Source of the DNA: an uncultured Kangiella sp.
Lineage (GTDB): Bacteria; Pseudomonadota; Gammaproteobacteria; Enterobacterales; Kangiellaceae
DNA length: 64,000 nucleotides
Assembly (NCBI GenBank): GCA_947498625.1
Contig: CANMKR010000001.1
Location: 860,090-924,089, forward strand
Reading direction: 5' to 3'
Made by a program: the position numbers and the translations under genes. Shown one piece after another: positions 1-9,323 of the stretch (the stretch's first letter is position 1; every line of letters starts with the position of its first letter). The notes under the pieces were generated by a model, which was not told the origin of the DNA, did not search any database, and saw only the letters and a list, made by a program, of their open reading frames with translations.

Positions 1-513
1 AAGCATATCGAAGTGAATCTAGATATGACAGAAATTGGTGGTTCAGCGTTAACCGATCACTCGATTGACGTACCCGTTAATGAACAAATTTCTGAACAAG
101 ACGCTATTCCTGTGACTTATGTTCCAGCTCGAAATACGGTTTTTTTATCTATTGCGCTAGGCTGGGCTGAGGTTTTGGATGCCAGTCATATTTTTGTGGG
201 CGTCAATGTGGTGGATTATTCAGGTTACCCCGACTGCCGCCCTGAATTTGTGCAAGCCTTTGAAGCCATGGCCAATTTAGCTACCAAAGCTGGGGTTGAA
301 GGAAACAAATTAACCGTTGCGGCGCCGTTAATCGATATGACGAAAGAAGAGATTATCGCCACCGGAATTAGGTTAGGTGTGGATTACAGCCAAACCGTAT
401 CTTGCTATAAAGCCACTGATGATGGTTTAGCTTGTGGTGAATGTGATTCTTGTATTTTGCGTGCGCGAGGTTTTGAGGGGCAGGGGATTAAAGACCCTAC
501 TTTGTATTTATAG
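1..513 (+). CDS. queC: 7-cyano-7-deazaguanine synthase QueC, 5'-truncated by the window edge
   Basis: QueC converts 7-carboxy-7-deazaguanine to preQ0 with ATP and ammonia, in the cytoplasmic pathway to queuosine in tRNA. The reading frame is open from base 1, so the gene starts upstream and about 55 N-terminal residues, including the PP-loop ATP site, are missing. Visible family marks are the [10 protein letters not shown] and [10 protein letters not shown] segments and the C-terminal zinc site: one Cys in TVSCYKA followed by three in ACGECDSC (spacing C-x9-C-x2-C-x2-C). The GTG at position 13 is internal and not the start. The last 17 bases overlap the 3' end of the convergent S41 protease gene. 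Confidence 0.95.
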   Translation, partial: KHIEVNLDMTEIGGSALTDHSIDVPVNEQISEQDAIPVTYVPARNTVFLSIALGWAEVLDASHIFVGVNVVDYSGYPDCRPEFVQAFEAMANLATKAGVEGNKLTVAAPLIDMTKEEIIATGIRLGVDYSQTVSCYKATDDGLACGECDSCILRARGFEGQGIKDPTLYL

Positions 514-1735
514 TCTTTAAATATGTTAACGCCCTTTTTAGAATTTCATCATCTTTCTTATTAGTAATTTCCACTTGAATTTTAGGACGATAGTCTTCCC
601 TTGGGGTGCCATCTACATGGTACATTTTTTGAGTTGATATCTTAAAACCAATATTACTATTTGGCATTCTATAATCCCACATAGAGCCAAGTAGCTGCCC
701 CATTTTAGTTCCTATTACGGTAGCCCCTATATGGTCAAAACCTAAAGCGGTGCCTTCCCCCATACTGCCAGTCCATTGATTTACCAGAACAACCACAGGC
801 TTCGAATAGTATGGCTTTAGAGGGCTAACGATTTCTGCCCAGCTTCTTTTAATACCATACTCTTTTAGGTCATTAGGGTACTCATGCTTTTGATAGAAAC
901 TATCTTTATCAACAAAGTGACCTAAAATCGAACGAGCCACTAAACTGTTTCCACCACCGGAAGTAAATCTTAGATCTAAAATAAGGGCTTCTGTTCCTTT
1001 AAAAGACTCTAGTAAGATTGGGAATTTTTCTAGTATAGAGTTATTACCTAACGAGTTATTGAATTTGATATAACCAATGGAGCCAATCTGTTCAGAAAGT
1101 AGTGGATTATCGAAAGACATAAATTGTGTTTCTACAAGAGATAGCTTTAGTTTCTTACCAGACCGTTTTACAGTAATACTTCGAGGTTTACCTCTATCAC
1201 CCGCTAAGGTGACATTTAGTGCCCAAGTACGTATTTCGTCATCGATTGAATCAAAGCTGGTGCCAATATATCTGTCTATCGCTTTTAAAGTAAGTTCTTG
1301 GTTAATGGCAAGAATTTCATCGCCAATCTCTAACTGCTTATGTGCATCTGAACCTTGAAGTAAATTAACTACAGTGGCTTTGTTATTTTTATATTCGGCA
1401 TATACGTCAGCTGAAGAAGGCAGAACTTTAGGCGAGTAGGGGGTACTGCTGAGCAACTGCACATGATTATCATAAAGTTCTAATTGCAAACGCTCAATTA
1501 AAGCCAAAAAGTCTGTGTGATTGGTTACTTTTTCAAAATTTTCCCAAGCAAATCTAGTTACTTTGTCCCAATTAGTTTTCTTTTCATCAAAGTAGGCATA
1601 ATTATTTTTCACAGTGGATAAATAGAACTCGAGGTCCTGTTTGTATTTTGCAGCATTTTCTGGACTGAGTTCCGCATTGGCTTGTGATAAATAAGAAGAA
1701 AGTAATATGAGTATGCTTACAGTTATTTTTTTCAT
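497..1735 (-). CDS. Exported S41 family peptidase (C-terminal-processing/tricorn-core type)
   Basis: 412 aa. An N-terminal signal peptide ends near ANA (residue 21), so the protein is probably periplasmic. Residues about 115-200 look like a PDZ-like substrate-binding region, followed by an S41 core with [12 protein letters not shown] (253-264) and the nucleophile segment TGSMGEG, in which Ser324 is the expected catalytic serine. S41 enzymes cleave substrates near the C terminus; the substrate here cannot be told. The domain order and length fit stand-alone secreted S41 proteins better than the housekeeping protease Prc, which is longer. Monocistronic, convergent with queC. Neighbouring codon use is AT-rich, suggesting an accessory gene. 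Confidence 0.85.
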   Translation of the reverse strand: MKKITVSILILLSSYLSQANAELSPENAAKYKQDLEFYLSTVKNNYAYFDEKKTNWDKVTRFAWENFEKVTNHTDFLALIERLQLELYDNHVQLLSSTPYSPKVLPSSADVYAEYKNNKATVVNLLQGSDAHKQLEIGDEILAINQELTLKAIDRYIGTSFDSIDDEIRTWALNVTLAGDRGKPRSITVKRSGKKLKLSLVETQFMSFDNPLLSEQIGSIGYIKFNNSLGNNSILEKFPILLESFKGTEALILDLRFTSGGGNSLVARSILGHFVDKDSFYQKHEYPNDLKEYGIKRSWAEIVSPLKPYYSKPVVVLVNQWTGSMGEGTALGFDHIGATVIGTKMGQLLGSMWDYRMPNSNIGFKISTQKMYHVDGTPREDYRPKIQVEITNKKDDEILKRALTYLKTINTK

Positions 1736-1875
1736 GAACTATTATTTTGGGTTATTTTATGATTCGCATCATATCTTGCAGTTTTAGGATTAGCTAGTGT
1801 TAATCAATGAATTGCCATTATAAACTTCTTTGGTCACTTAGGTTTAGATTTGATATAGGCCGCTAAAATTAATTT

Positions 1876-2478
1876 ATGATTAAAATAATGAAAAAACTTC
1901 TATTAAAACAAGGTGTATTAATACCAATAATTTACTTTTCCTTAATATTCATTAGCGCATTTTTTGCAGATAATTACAGTCATATTGAGCAACATGCTAG
2001 CGAACTTGGAATTAACCCCATTAATGCAGTAGTTAAAATTTTTGAAGTGGCTGCTTGGCTAACCAGTGTAATGGCGATGTTACTAGCAATAGGAATGTTT
2101 GTTAATTTCGGGAGTAGGTTATTTATATCTGGGACAATGATCTTTATATTTGGAGCATCGCTGGCTTTCGGAGCAATATTTCCCATAGGTTCTCATTGGC
2201 ATGGAGCTTATGGTATTGGTTTACTAGTGATGGCTTTACCCTTTGCTTTTCTTTATGAAACAAAAGGTTTTATGGAAACTCGCACTTTAAAGGTTATATC
2301 TATATTAGTCTTTTTAATATTATTTTTATGGCTATGGGGGGGAACTACTCGTTTAGATCCAATGGAATATCGAGGCCTTACTCAAAGAGTGTTTGGTATA
2401 GCTTTATTTGGGTGGTTGTCTTATATTTCCTTTAAATTATCAAAAAAGGCAGAAGATAATGCTTTGCCTATTAATTAG
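1876..2478 (+). CDS. DUF998 family integral membrane protein
   Basis: 200 aa with about six hydrophobic segments (near 12-30, 52-75, 80-103, 108-126, 138-155 and 170-188). The HASELGINP segment after the first helix and the H-W-H-G motif between helices 3 and 4 are typical of DUF998 proteins, whose function is not established. The start at 1876 is followed by a second in-frame ATG at 1888 (MKKLLLKQG) that could be the true start. It stands alone between the divergent S41 protease gene and ndk and looks like an AT-rich accessory gene inserted upstream of the core block. Confidence 0.7.
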   Translation: MIKIMKKLLLKQGVLIPIIYFSLIFISAFFADNYSHIEQHASELGINPINAVVKIFEVAAWLTSVMAMLLAIGMFVNFGSRLFISGTMIFIFGASLAFGAIFPIGSHWHGAYGIGLLVMALPFAFLYETKGFMETRTLKVISILVFLILFLWLWGGTTRLDPMEYRGLTQRVFGIALFGWLSYISFKLSKKAEDNALPIN

Positions 2479-2492
2479 GCTTTCTGTATAAT
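2464..2492 (+). promoter_or_regulatory. Candidate promoter for ndk
   Basis: A TTGCCT box (2464-2469) lies 17 bp before a perfect TATAAT (2487-2492), inside and just beyond the 3' end of the DUF998 gene. A transcript would begin near 2499 and carry a 67-nt leader into ndk. Box match and spacing are good; no experimental support. Confidence 0.55.
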
Positions 2493-2506
2493 TCCGCGCA
2501 ATTTAG

Positions 2507-2534
2507 GGGTTAGCTATTGCTAGCCCTTTATTTT
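2507..2534 (+). terminator. Hairpin with T-rich tail upstream of ndk
   Basis: GGGTTAGC (2507-2514) pairs with GCTAGCCC (2519-2526) over a TATT loop, with one T-G wobble, and is followed by TTTATTTT. It is probably the DUF998 gene's terminator. If the promoter at 2464-2492 is real, the hairpin lies in the ndk leader instead and could attenuate it. Confidence 0.45.
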
Positions 2535-2565
2535 CAATCTTTGTAATGATTAAACGGAGTCCGAA

Positions 2566-2997
2566 ATGGCTATCGAACGTACTTTTTCTATCGTAAAACC
2601 TGACGCAGTTGCAAAAAATGTAATTGGCGAAATCTACAGCCGTTTCGAGCGCGCTGGTTTACGCATCGTTGCTTCTAAAATGATGCATTTATCTCGCGAA
2701 AAAGCAGAAGGCTTCTACGCAGAGCACGCTGAGCGTCCTTTCTTCGGCGCTTTAGTTGATTTCATGACTTCTGGTCCAGTAATGGTTCAAGTTTTAGAAG
2801 GCGAAAATGCAATCAAAGCAAACCGCGAAATCATGGGTGCAACTAACCCTGCAGAAGCGCTTCGCGGAACTATCCGTGCAGATTACGCTGTATCAGTAGA
2901 TGAGAATGCGGCACACGGTTCTGACAGCCCTGAGTCTGCTGAACGTGAAATTAACTATTTCTTTAGTGCGGATGAAATTTGCCCAAGAACTCGTTAA
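2566..2997 (+). CDS. ndk: Nucleoside diphosphate kinase
   Basis: 143 aa, the normal length for bacterial Ndk. It transfers the gamma phosphate from ATP to nucleoside diphosphates through a phosphohistidine. The N-terminal [11 protein letters not shown] and the active-site segment [11 protein letters not shown] are intact; His117 is the phosphorylated residue. The ATG at 2566 follows a CGGAG Shine-Dalgarno (about 2555-2559). Position directly before rlmN is conserved in gammaproteobacteria, although here a terminator separates the two genes. Confidence 0.97.
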   Translation: MAIERTFSIVKPDAVAKNVIGEIYSRFERAGLRIVASKMMHLSREKAEGFYAEHAERPFFGALVDFMTSGPVMVQVLEGENAIKANREIMGATNPAEALRGTIRADYAVSVDENAAHGSDSPESAEREINYFFSADEICPRTR

Positions 2998-3026
2998 GAA
3001 TTGCTGCTTTACTTTATTTCTTTGTT

Positions 3027-3086
3027 AAAGCCTTTTGTTCGAGTTTCATTAACGAGCAGTTAACTCCAAGTCTCACAAAAGGCTTT
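3027..3086. repeat. 11-bp perfect inverted repeat downstream of ndk
   Basis: AAAGCCTTTTG (3027-3037) is matched by its exact reverse complement CAAAAGGCTTT (3076-3086), with a 38-nt spacer. The same AAAAGGCTT core returns in the terminator at 3134-3165. The structure could protect the ndk transcript 3' end or act as an extra terminator. No T-run follows the second arm. Confidence 0.5.
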
Positions 3087-3133
3087 GCCGCGAACTAAAG
3101 CAAATCATCTAATTCTTAAAAGATTTAATATGA

Positions 3134-3167
3134 AAAAGGCTTTTCATTTCGATGGGAAGCCTTTTTT
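3134..3167 (+). terminator. Intrinsic terminator between ndk and rlmN
   Basis: AAAAGGCTT (3134-3142) and AAGCCTTTT (3157-3165) form a 9-bp stem with a 14-nt loop, ending in a T-run. It probably ends the ndk transcript. Confidence 0.7.
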
Positions 3168-3271
3168 AGTGTAAAATACATACAATTATTTATTTGAAAG
3201 CTTATTGGCGAGCTAAACTTTAGAAAAGTTTATATGTGCCAAGAAGATATTATCGCAAAAAGGTATCAGTA

Positions 3272-4438
3272 ATGAGTACTCCACAGGTTAAAGAAAAAGT
3301 AAACCTACTCAACCTGACGCGCGATGGAATGGTCGAGTTCTTTAATGAACTTGGTGAAAAACCATTTCGTGCCACTCAGGTTTTGAAATGGATCCACCAG
3401 TTCGGCGTTGAAGATTTCGACGAAATGACCAATATCAGCAAAGCTTGCCGCGCTAAGCTAAAAGAAGTTGCCGAGATTAAAGGTCCTGAAATCGTCAGCG
3501 TGCAAGAATCAACCGACGGCACTATCAAATGGGCTTTGCATATCCCCGGCGGTCAAGCCATTGAAACCGTATTTATTCCTGAGCGTCATCGCGGCACCTT
3601 GTGTGTTTCTTCGCAAGTCGGTTGCGCCCTTGAGTGCACATTCTGCTCGACTGGCTATCAAGGTTTTAACCGAAATTTATCAACCGCAGAAATCATTGGT
3701 CAAGTTTGGCTAGCTGCTCGTCATTTAAATGGGCTACACAAATCTGACAATCGAGCGGTGACTAATGTCGTCATGATGGGCATGGGCGAGCCATTAGCGA
3801 ATTATCAGCCAGTGGTTAATTCCATGGAGTTGATGATGGATGATAATGCTTACGGTTTATCTAAGCGCCGAGTGACTTTAAGTACTTCGGGAATGGTGCC
3901 ACAGCTTAAACGTTTAATAGATGATATTGACGTCGCTTTAGCTATTTCTTTGCATGCACCGAACGATGCCCTTCGAGATATTTTAGTACCTATTAATAAG
4001 AAATATCCCATAGCAGAATTAATGCCGGCCATTCATCATTACTTGGATAATTCCAATGCTGCGCGCAAAGTTACTATTGAGTATGTGATGTTAAAAGGTA
4101 TCAATGATTCGTTAGAGCATGCAAAAGAACTTGCAACATTATTGAAAAATACGCCCTGTAAAATAAACTTAATTCCATTCAATCCTTTCCCGCAGTCTGA
4201 TTATGCGACATCGACTAGACAAAGCATTGATTCTTTTAGTGATTTTTTAATCAAGAAAGGGTATGTTGTGGTTACTAGAAGAACGCGTGGTGATGATATT
4301 GATGCCGCCTGTGGTCAGTTAGCGGGCAAAATTAATGACAAAACTAAGCGTCAAACAAGAAGAGAACAGAATGGCTCTACGGAAACTGTTTCATCTAACC
4401 CATATAAAAAACAAATTCCGGTGGAGCTGAGTAATTAA
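3272..4438 (+). CDS. rlmN: Dual-specificity 23S rRNA/tRNA (adenine-C2) methyltransferase RlmN
   Basis: Radical SAM enzyme that methylates C2 of A2503 in 23S rRNA and A37 in some tRNAs. From this start it is 388 aa, close to the Escherichia coli protein. The 4Fe-4S cluster motif CALECTFC gives Cys118, Cys122 and Cys125; the methyl-carrying Cys lies near the C terminus in [15 protein letters not shown] at 3236 would add 12 residues, but the ATG at 3272 has an AAAGG-like Shine-Dalgarno just upstream and matches the usual N terminus. It starts the run rlmN-pilW-rodZ-ispG, a classic gammaproteobacterial order. Confidence 0.96.
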   Translation: MSTPQVKEKVNLLNLTRDGMVEFFNELGEKPFRATQVLKWIHQFGVEDFDEMTNISKACRAKLKEVAEIKGPEIVSVQESTDGTIKWALHIPGGQAIETVFIPERHRGTLCVSSQVGCALECTFCSTGYQGFNRNLSTAEIIGQVWLAARHLNGLHKSDNRAVTNVVMMGMGEPLANYQPVVNSMELMMDDNAYGLSKRRVTLSTSGMVPQLKRLIDDIDVALAISLHAPNDALRDILVPINKKYPIAELMPAIHHYLDNSNAARKVTIEYVMLKGINDSLEHAKELATLLKNTPCKINLIPFNPFPQSDYATSTRQSIDSFSDFLIKKGYVVVTRRTRGDDIDAACGQLAGKINDKTKRQTRREQNGSTETVSSNPYKKQIPVELSN

Positions 4439-4455
4439 TTAAAGGAAGTCAGTAA

Positions 4456-5250
4456 ATGAAGTTAGTCCTAGTGCCATCATTATTAGCCATAACACTATTA
4501 ATTGGTTGTGAGACCACGCAAAAGACTTCTACTCAAAATGCCACCAATGATCAAATTCAAACGAGTGGCAGAACTCAAGATCTTGATGCTGCCGCAGAGA
4601 AAAGGCTTGCATTAGGCTTAGGCTATATCAAGCGCGGTCTTTTCGAAAGAGCCAAAAAGAATTTACTGAAAGCAGAAGAATATGCGCCAGATTCTGCGGA
4701 TGTTCAATTCGGATTAGCCTATTACTATCAACAAGTATTAGAAATTGAAAAGGCGGAGGCTTATTACAAAAAAGTGATAAGACTCGATTCAAAAAATCCA
4801 GACTACCTTAATGCTTACGGCGCATTCTTATGTACATCTAAAAAAGAATACGACAAAGCGGTCACCTATTTTCTAAAGGCAGTGGATAAGCCTGAGTACA
4901 CTTCAGTAGGTGAAAGCTATGAGAATGCTGGTTTTTGTACTTTAGAAGCAGAAGATTTTGATATGGCAGCTATTTATTTCCAAAAAGCCATGACCTTCAA
5001 TCCTCGCTTAACGCGTCCATTATATGGTTTAGCATTACTGTCATTCCAACAGACTAAATACAATAAAGCTGAAAATTATTTATTCCAATTTGAAGCTAAA
5101 TCTAAACCCACTGCTGACAGTTTATTGTTAGGCTATAAAATTGGCCGACGCCTAAATGACCGTTTTTCTATGGAGTCTTATGGCGAAAAGTTAACACAGC
5201 TTTTTCCAAATTCTGAACAAGCTTTGATTTATCGCAGGATGAACGGTTAA
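4456..5250 (+). CDS. pilW: Type IV pilus biogenesis/stability lipoprotein PilW (PilF)
   Basis: 264 aa outer-membrane lipoprotein. The signal peptide ends in a lipobox LLIGC with lipidated Cys18. Residues about 50-240 are a run of tetratricopeptide repeats (for example GYIKRGLFERAKKNLLKAEE). In this position, between rlmN and rodZ, the gene encodes the pilotin-like protein needed for PilQ secretin assembly or pilus stability. An AAAGGA Shine-Dalgarno precedes the ATG. Start and position agree with the family; no other pilus genes are in the window. Confidence 0.9.
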   Translation: MKLVLVPSLLAITLLIGCETTQKTSTQNATNDQIQTSGRTQDLDAAAEKRLALGLGYIKRGLFERAKKNLLKAEEYAPDSADVQFGLAYYYQQVLEIEKAEAYYKKVIRLDSKNPDYLNAYGAFLCTSKKEYDKAVTYFLKAVDKPEYTSVGESYENAGFCTLEAEDFDMAAIYFQKAMTFNPRLTRPLYGLALLSFQQTKYNKAENYLFQFEAKSKPTADSLLLGYKIGRRLNDRFSMESYGEKLTQLFPNSEQALIYRRMNG

Positions 5251-5260
5251 CGGTATTCTT

Positions 5261-6205
5261 ATGAGTGACGAAGAATCTAAACCAGTAGAACAAGGTCCAG
5301 GCTCTTTATTACAGGAAGTACGTGAACAACAAGGATTAACCACTAAAGACGTCGCTGATCGCCTTAAATTGATGGAACAGTCCGTTCGTAACATTGAAGC
5401 GGATGATTACAAAGATATTCCCATCACTTTCTATAAAGGCTACATAAGAAATTACGCCCAGTTACTGTCACTTGATCCAGAAAAAGCCTGCCAAAGTTTC
5501 GATGAATATGCAAAAAAGCATGGTTTAGTTTCAAAAACGCTAGCGACTCCAGCGTATCGTGACGAATCGGTTAAACGAAAAAGAAACATGCAAGCTATTC
5601 GGATTTTTATGAAACTAGTTTCTTTCTTGTTGGTATTAGCATTTGTATATTCGATTTATTATTTACTGGTTGAAAAAGGCTATTGGAATAAATTTATTAA
5701 TAGTTTTGATAAGCCTGAGACTCAGCAAGAATTGCCTATAGATTCGGGTGGTAATGATAAGGATGATGGTAATGAAGGTGAGTTAATTCCTGTAACTTCT
5801 AATTCTGCCTCGCTACCTTTAGTCCAAGAGCCTGTCTCTGAGAAGATTAGTCAACCAAATGATCAAACAATTTCAAATGAGTTGTCATTGGATAATGCAA
5901 CTTTGGAAAATACAGAAACTAATGAAGCTGAAAATTTAAAGAATGAGGTTGCTAACTCCGTTAGTTTGTCGGGTTTAACTTTGGCTTTTAGTGGTGATTG
6001 CTGGGTTGAAATCTCTGATGCCACTGGCCGTATTTTAGTTTCTGGTGTTAAATCTTCAGGTCATATATCGAATGTCACAGGACAATTGCCATATCAAATC
6101 ACCTTGGGTGACCCTTCAGTGGTATCCATAAGTTTCGATGGCCAGTCATATGATCTTTCATCTTATTCTGCTGCGAAGGTAGCAAAATTCACCATTGGCG
6201 ACTAA
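5261..6205 (+). CDS. rodZ: RodZ-family helix-turn-helix/DUF4115 membrane protein
   Basis: 314 aa. An N-terminal Cro/C1-type HTH (about 15-80, with LLQEVREQQGLTTKDVADRL) faces the cytoplasm. A basic stretch KRKRNMQAIR leads into one transmembrane helix (about 118-138), an Asn/Ser/Glu-rich periplasmic linker follows, and a DUF4115 beta domain (about 230-312, LTLAFSGDCWVEISDATGR) ends the protein. RodZ links MreB to the elongation machinery and sets rod shape. Ten bases separate it from pilW, so the two are probably co-transcribed. Confidence 0.9.
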   Translation: MSDEESKPVEQGPGSLLQEVREQQGLTTKDVADRLKLMEQSVRNIEADDYKDIPITFYKGYIRNYAQLLSLDPEKACQSFDEYAKKHGLVSKTLATPAYRDESVKRKRNMQAIRIFMKLVSFLLVLAFVYSIYYLLVEKGYWNKFINSFDKPETQQELPIDSGGNDKDDGNEGELIPVTSNSASLPLVQEPVSEKISQPNDQTISNELSLDNATLENTETNEAENLKNEVANSVSLSGLTLAFSGDCWVEISDATGRILVSGVKSSGHISNVTGQLPYQITLGDPSVVSISFDGQSYDLSSYSAAKVAKFTIGD

Positions 6206-6261
6206 AATCGATTAGAATAGCTTCGTAATTTTACCACTAGTACTTAATTAATAGCTTTCTT

Positions 6262-7398
6262 ATGAACAACAACTCTTGGATTAAAAGGCGTCAATCTCGT
6301 CAGATTATGGTTGGCAATGTACCTGTTGGTGGTGATGCGCCAATTGCAGTGCAAAGCATGACTAACACTGAAACCTGCGATGTTGACGCTACCTTAGCTC
6401 AAATCAATGCATTGGCTGATACAGGCGCGGATATTGTGCGCGTTTCGGTACCGACTATGAAGGCAGCTGAGGCTTTTAAGCTAATTAAAGCTCAGTCGCC
6501 TGTTCCTCTGGTTGCGGATATTCACTTTGATTACCGAATTGCATTGCAAGTTGCCGAATACGGTGTGGATTGCTTACGGATTAACCCAGGAAATATTGGC
6601 TCAGAAGCTCGCGTTAAAGCGGTGGTCGATGCCGCTAAAGCGCGTAATATACCCATCAGAATTGGCGTAAATGCTGGTTCATTAGAGAAGGATCTGCAAG
6701 AAAAATATGGTGAGCCAACACCTGAAGCGCTAGTGGAGTCTGCATACCGCCACATTGAATACTTAGAAAAACACAATTTTAAAGATTATAAAATTAGTCT
6801 GAAAGCATCCGATGTCTTTATGACGGTTTCTGCCTATCGAATCTTGGCCAAAGAGATCGATAATCCCTTACATTTAGGCATTACCGAAGCGGGTTCTTTC
6901 CGCTCGGGCACCGTTAAATCTTCAGTGGGTTTAGGTATGTTATTGGCAGAAGGGATTGGCGATACCATTCGTATTTCGTTGGCAGCGGACCCAGTACAAG
7001 AAGTAAAAGTGGGTTTTGATATATTAAAAAGCCTTGGTTTACGTCAGCGTGGAATAAACTTAATCGCTTGTCCGTCTTGTTCACGTCAGCAGTTTGATGT
7101 GATCAAAACCGTGAATGCTCTTGAAGAACGCTTGGAAGATGTGAATGAGCACGTGGATGTTGCGGTGATCGGTTGTGTAGTGAACGGTCCTGGTGAAGCG
7201 AAAGAAGTTGAAGTGGGTTTAACTGGTGGCCATAAGAAATCGATGCTTTATACCAATGGCGAAAAGAGTCATAAGGTGGCAAACGAAGATCTAGTGGACG
7301 AGTTAGAAAAACAAATTCGCGCTAAGATTGCGGTCAAACAGGCGCAAAAAGAAACTAAAACCAAGGGTGAAGCAGAAGTTGCGATTAAGCAGATTTAG
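6262..7398 (+). CDS. ispG: 4-hydroxy-3-methylbut-2-enyl diphosphate synthase (flavodoxin type)
   Basis: 378 aa. IspG reduces methylerythritol cyclodiphosphate to HMBPP in the MEP isoprenoid pathway, using a 4Fe-4S cluster. The cluster ligands are Cys270 and Cys273 in IACPSC and Cys305 in [11 protein letters not shown], at the same positions as in E. coli. The protein has the short proteobacterial form without the plant insert. The C-terminal tail after 355 is Lys/Glu-rich and low complexity. It follows rodZ by 56 bp, in the conserved order. Confidence 0.97.
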   Translation: MNNNSWIKRRQSRQIMVGNVPVGGDAPIAVQSMTNTETCDVDATLAQINALADTGADIVRVSVPTMKAAEAFKLIKAQSPVPLVADIHFDYRIALQVAEYGVDCLRINPGNIGSEARVKAVVDAAKARNIPIRIGVNAGSLEKDLQEKYGEPTPEALVESAYRHIEYLEKHNFKDYKISLKASDVFMTVSAYRILAKEIDNPLHLGITEAGSFRSGTVKSSVGLGMLLAEGIGDTIRISLAADPVQEVKVGFDILKSLGLRQRGINLIACPSCSRQQFDVIKTVNALEERLEDVNEHVDVAVIGCVVNGPGEAKEVEVGLTGGHKKSMLYTNGEKSHKVANEDLVDELEKQIRAKIAVKQAQKETKTKGEAEVAIKQI

Positions 7399-7435
7399 TT
7401 TATTCTCAATAGCGTTAGTGTTTATGGGCTCATAA
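7379..7435 (+). pseudogene. Signal-peptide-like coding remnant ended by an in-frame TAA just before the DUF3224 ORF
   Basis: In the frame of the DUF3224 ORF, TTG at 7379 starts [17 protein letters not shown], then TAA (7433-7435), and the frame continues directly as LFSQQTFAKEP. Without the TAA this would be a normal Sec signal peptide: basic start, hydrophobic core, and a TFA-K cleavage site. It overlaps the last 20 bases of ispG. This is read directly from the bases; whether it is a mutation, a base-call error or a recoded site is not decidable here. Confidence 0.5.
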
Positions 7436-7900
7436 TTGTTCTCGCAACAAACGTTTGCTAAAGAACCATTAGACAAAGAATCATTCGACAAAGAATCATT
7501 CGACAAAGAATCAGGAAGTGTTATGCACAGTGTCACTGGAAGTTTTGAAGTGAAGATTACCCCAGCTGAAGATGAAACTAGTGTTGGCAGAATGATTTTA
7601 GACAAAAGCTATTTTGGCGCTTTATCAGGAACGTCCAAAGGGCAAATGCTCAGTCACAGAACCGAAGTTAAAGGTTCAGCCGCTTATGTGGCGCTAGAAC
7701 ACTTTGAGGGTGAGTTAGTGGGTAAAAAAGGAAGCTTTTCCTTGGTCCATAAAGGTTTGATGGATAAAGGCGCAAGCTCACTCGAAGTGAATATCGTTGC
7801 TGATTCTGGCACTGAAGAGCTGAAAGGTATTTCCGGCTATATGGAGATCAAAATTGAAGATGGTAAGCACTTTTATGTTTTAAATTATCAATTCGATTAA
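7436..7900 (+). CDS. DUF3224 domain protein with uncertain N terminus
   Basis: The folded part (about residues 30-154, starting near VTGSFEVKITP) matches the DUF3224 family, small beta-barrel proteins of unknown function. The TTG start at 7436 has no clear Shine-Dalgarno and gives an N terminus that looks like the second half of a signal peptide, then a tandem 15-bp repeat encoding DKES-F units. The ATG at 7523, with AGGAAG upstream, would give a 125-aa cytoplasmic protein covering the whole domain and is a good alternative. See the broken signal sequence at 7379-7435. It lies between ispG and hisS, where most relatives have no gene. Confidence 0.65.
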   Translation: MFSQQTFAKEPLDKESFDKESFDKESGSVMHSVTGSFEVKITPAEDETSVGRMILDKSYFGALSGTSKGQMLSHRTEVKGSAAYVALEHFEGELVGKKGSFSLVHKGLMDKGASSLEVNIVADSGTEELKGISGYMEIKIEDGKHFYVLNYQFD

Positions 7901-7970
7901 TTAGTATTAGTCTCGAGTTAAAATTATCCTTTTATCGCTTTAAAAACCTACTGTTTTCCTAGAAATCCGC

Positions 7971-8011
7971 TATAATCTCGCTCTTATCTGAAAAATAGAA
8001 TATTCGAGCGA
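7971..8011 (+). promoter_or_regulatory. Candidate -10 element and small dyad upstream of hisS
   Basis: A perfect TATAAT (7971-7976) lies 45 bp before the hisS start, without a convincing -35 box. Just after it, TCGCTC (7978-7983) is complementary to GAGCGA (8006-8011), which could fold in the leader. Moderate support for a hisS promoter only. Confidence 0.4.
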
Positions 8012-8020
8012 ACACAGGCT

Positions 8021-9295
8021 TTGAGTCAGAAAATTCAAGCAATTCGCGGCATGAACGATATTTTGCCGCAGCAAACTCCTTATTGGCATAAGTTGGAAGC
8101 TATATTGCGTCAGCTAATGGCTGCCTATGGCTATAACGAAATTCGTATGCCAATCGTTGAAAAGACTCAGTTGTTTAAGCGTGCAGTTGGTGAAGTCACT
8201 GATATCGTTGAAAAGGAAATGTATACTTTTGACGACCGTAATGGTGACAACTTAAGTCTGCGTCCAGAAGGAACGGCTTCTTGTGTACGTGCTGGTATTG
8301 AGCATGGACTGTTATACAACCAAGAACAACGTCTTTGGTATATGGGGCCTATGTTTCGTCACGAGCGCCCGCAAAAAGGTCGTTATCGTCAGTTTCATCA
8401 GTTAGGGGTAGAAACTTTTGGTATTGCTACGCCAGATGTAGATGCGGAATTAATTCTGCTGACCGCGCGATTATGGAAAGCCTTAGGCATTGATGATTCG
8501 GTGGTGCTGGAGCTGAATTCTTTAGGTTCTAACGAAGCGCGAGCAAACTATCGCGATGCCTTAGTGGAATTTTTAACGCCGATCAAAGACCAATTGGATG
8601 AAGATAGTCAGAAGCGTTTGCAAACGAATCCACTGCGAATTTTGGATTCTAAAAATCCAGAGGTTCAACAGTTAGTCGCTAATGCGCCAAAATTAGCGGA
8701 TTATTTGGATACTGAATCGGTTGAGCATTTTGCTCGTTTGCGCCAAATTTTGGATGCTAATGGCATAGCTTATAAAGTGAATCAAAAGTTGGTCCGTGGT
8801 TTGGATTATTACAATCGAACCGTGTTTGAGTGGGTGACCGATAAACTAGGCGCGCAAGGTACTATTTGTGCCGGCGGCCGTTACGATGGCTTGACCGAAC
8901 AACTTGGTGGTCATGCGACTTGTGCCAGCGGCTTTGCTATGGGTATCGAGCGAATTGTAGCTTTAATGGAAGAAATAGCGCCAATTGAAATTAGCGATGC
9001 AGATTTGTATTTGGTTGCGATTGGTGAAGACGCTGAAATTAGCGCGATTCTAGTTGCTGAGCAGTTAAGAACTGAGTTGCCGCAATTAAGAGTGAGAAAT
9101 AACTTTGGCGGTGGTAATTTTAAAAAGCAGTTTAAACGCGCAGATAAAAGTGGCGCCCAGCTAGCTTTGGTTATTGGTGAGCAAGAAGTTAAAGATAAGC
9201 AAGTTGGCGTAAAGTTTTTACGTGAACATAAAGAACAATTAATGGTTTCGCAGTCTGATTTAGTTGAAACCATTAAACAAATTTTAAATTTATAG
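8021..9295 (+). CDS. hisS: Histidyl-tRNA synthetase
   Basis: 424 aa class II synthetase that charges tRNA-His. Motif 1 region at about 40-80, motif 2 [15 protein letters not shown] near 113-127, the histidine-specific segment [13 protein letters not shown], and motif 3 around FAMGIERI are all present. The C-terminal alpha/beta anticodon domain begins near 330. The start is TTG at 8021, giving [15 protein letters not shown], which matches the family N terminus. It heads the hisS-yfgM-bamB-der run. Confidence 0.97.
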   Translation: MSQKIQAIRGMNDILPQQTPYWHKLEAILRQLMAAYGYNEIRMPIVEKTQLFKRAVGEVTDIVEKEMYTFDDRNGDNLSLRPEGTASCVRAGIEHGLLYNQEQRLWYMGPMFRHERPQKGRYRQFHQLGVETFGIATPDVDAELILLTARLWKALGIDDSVVLELNSLGSNEARANYRDALVEFLTPIKDQLDEDSQKRLQTNPLRILDSKNPEVQQLVANAPKLADYLDTESVEHFARLRQILDANGIAYKVNQKLVRGLDYYNRTVFEWVTDKLGAQGTICAGGRYDGLTEQLGGHATCASGFAMGIERIVALMEEIAPIEISDADLYLVAIGEDAEISAILVAEQLRTELPQLRVRNNFGGGNFKKQFKRADKSGAQLALVIGEQEVKDKQVGVKFLREHKEQLMVSQSDLVETIKQILNL

Positions 9296-9323
9296 AATAT
9301 TAGAAAGATGTAGGAGGCCATTC

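Noticed and set aside
13-15. GTG as the queC start
   Set aside because: The frame is open to base 1 and the N-terminal ATP-binding part is missing, so the gene continues beyond the window.
1077-1358. Open frame opposite the S41 protease gene
   Set aside because: Shadow of the real gene: no Shine-Dalgarno and no recognisable domain. The same holds for the other antisense frames inside valS, pepA, guaB, bamB and hisS.
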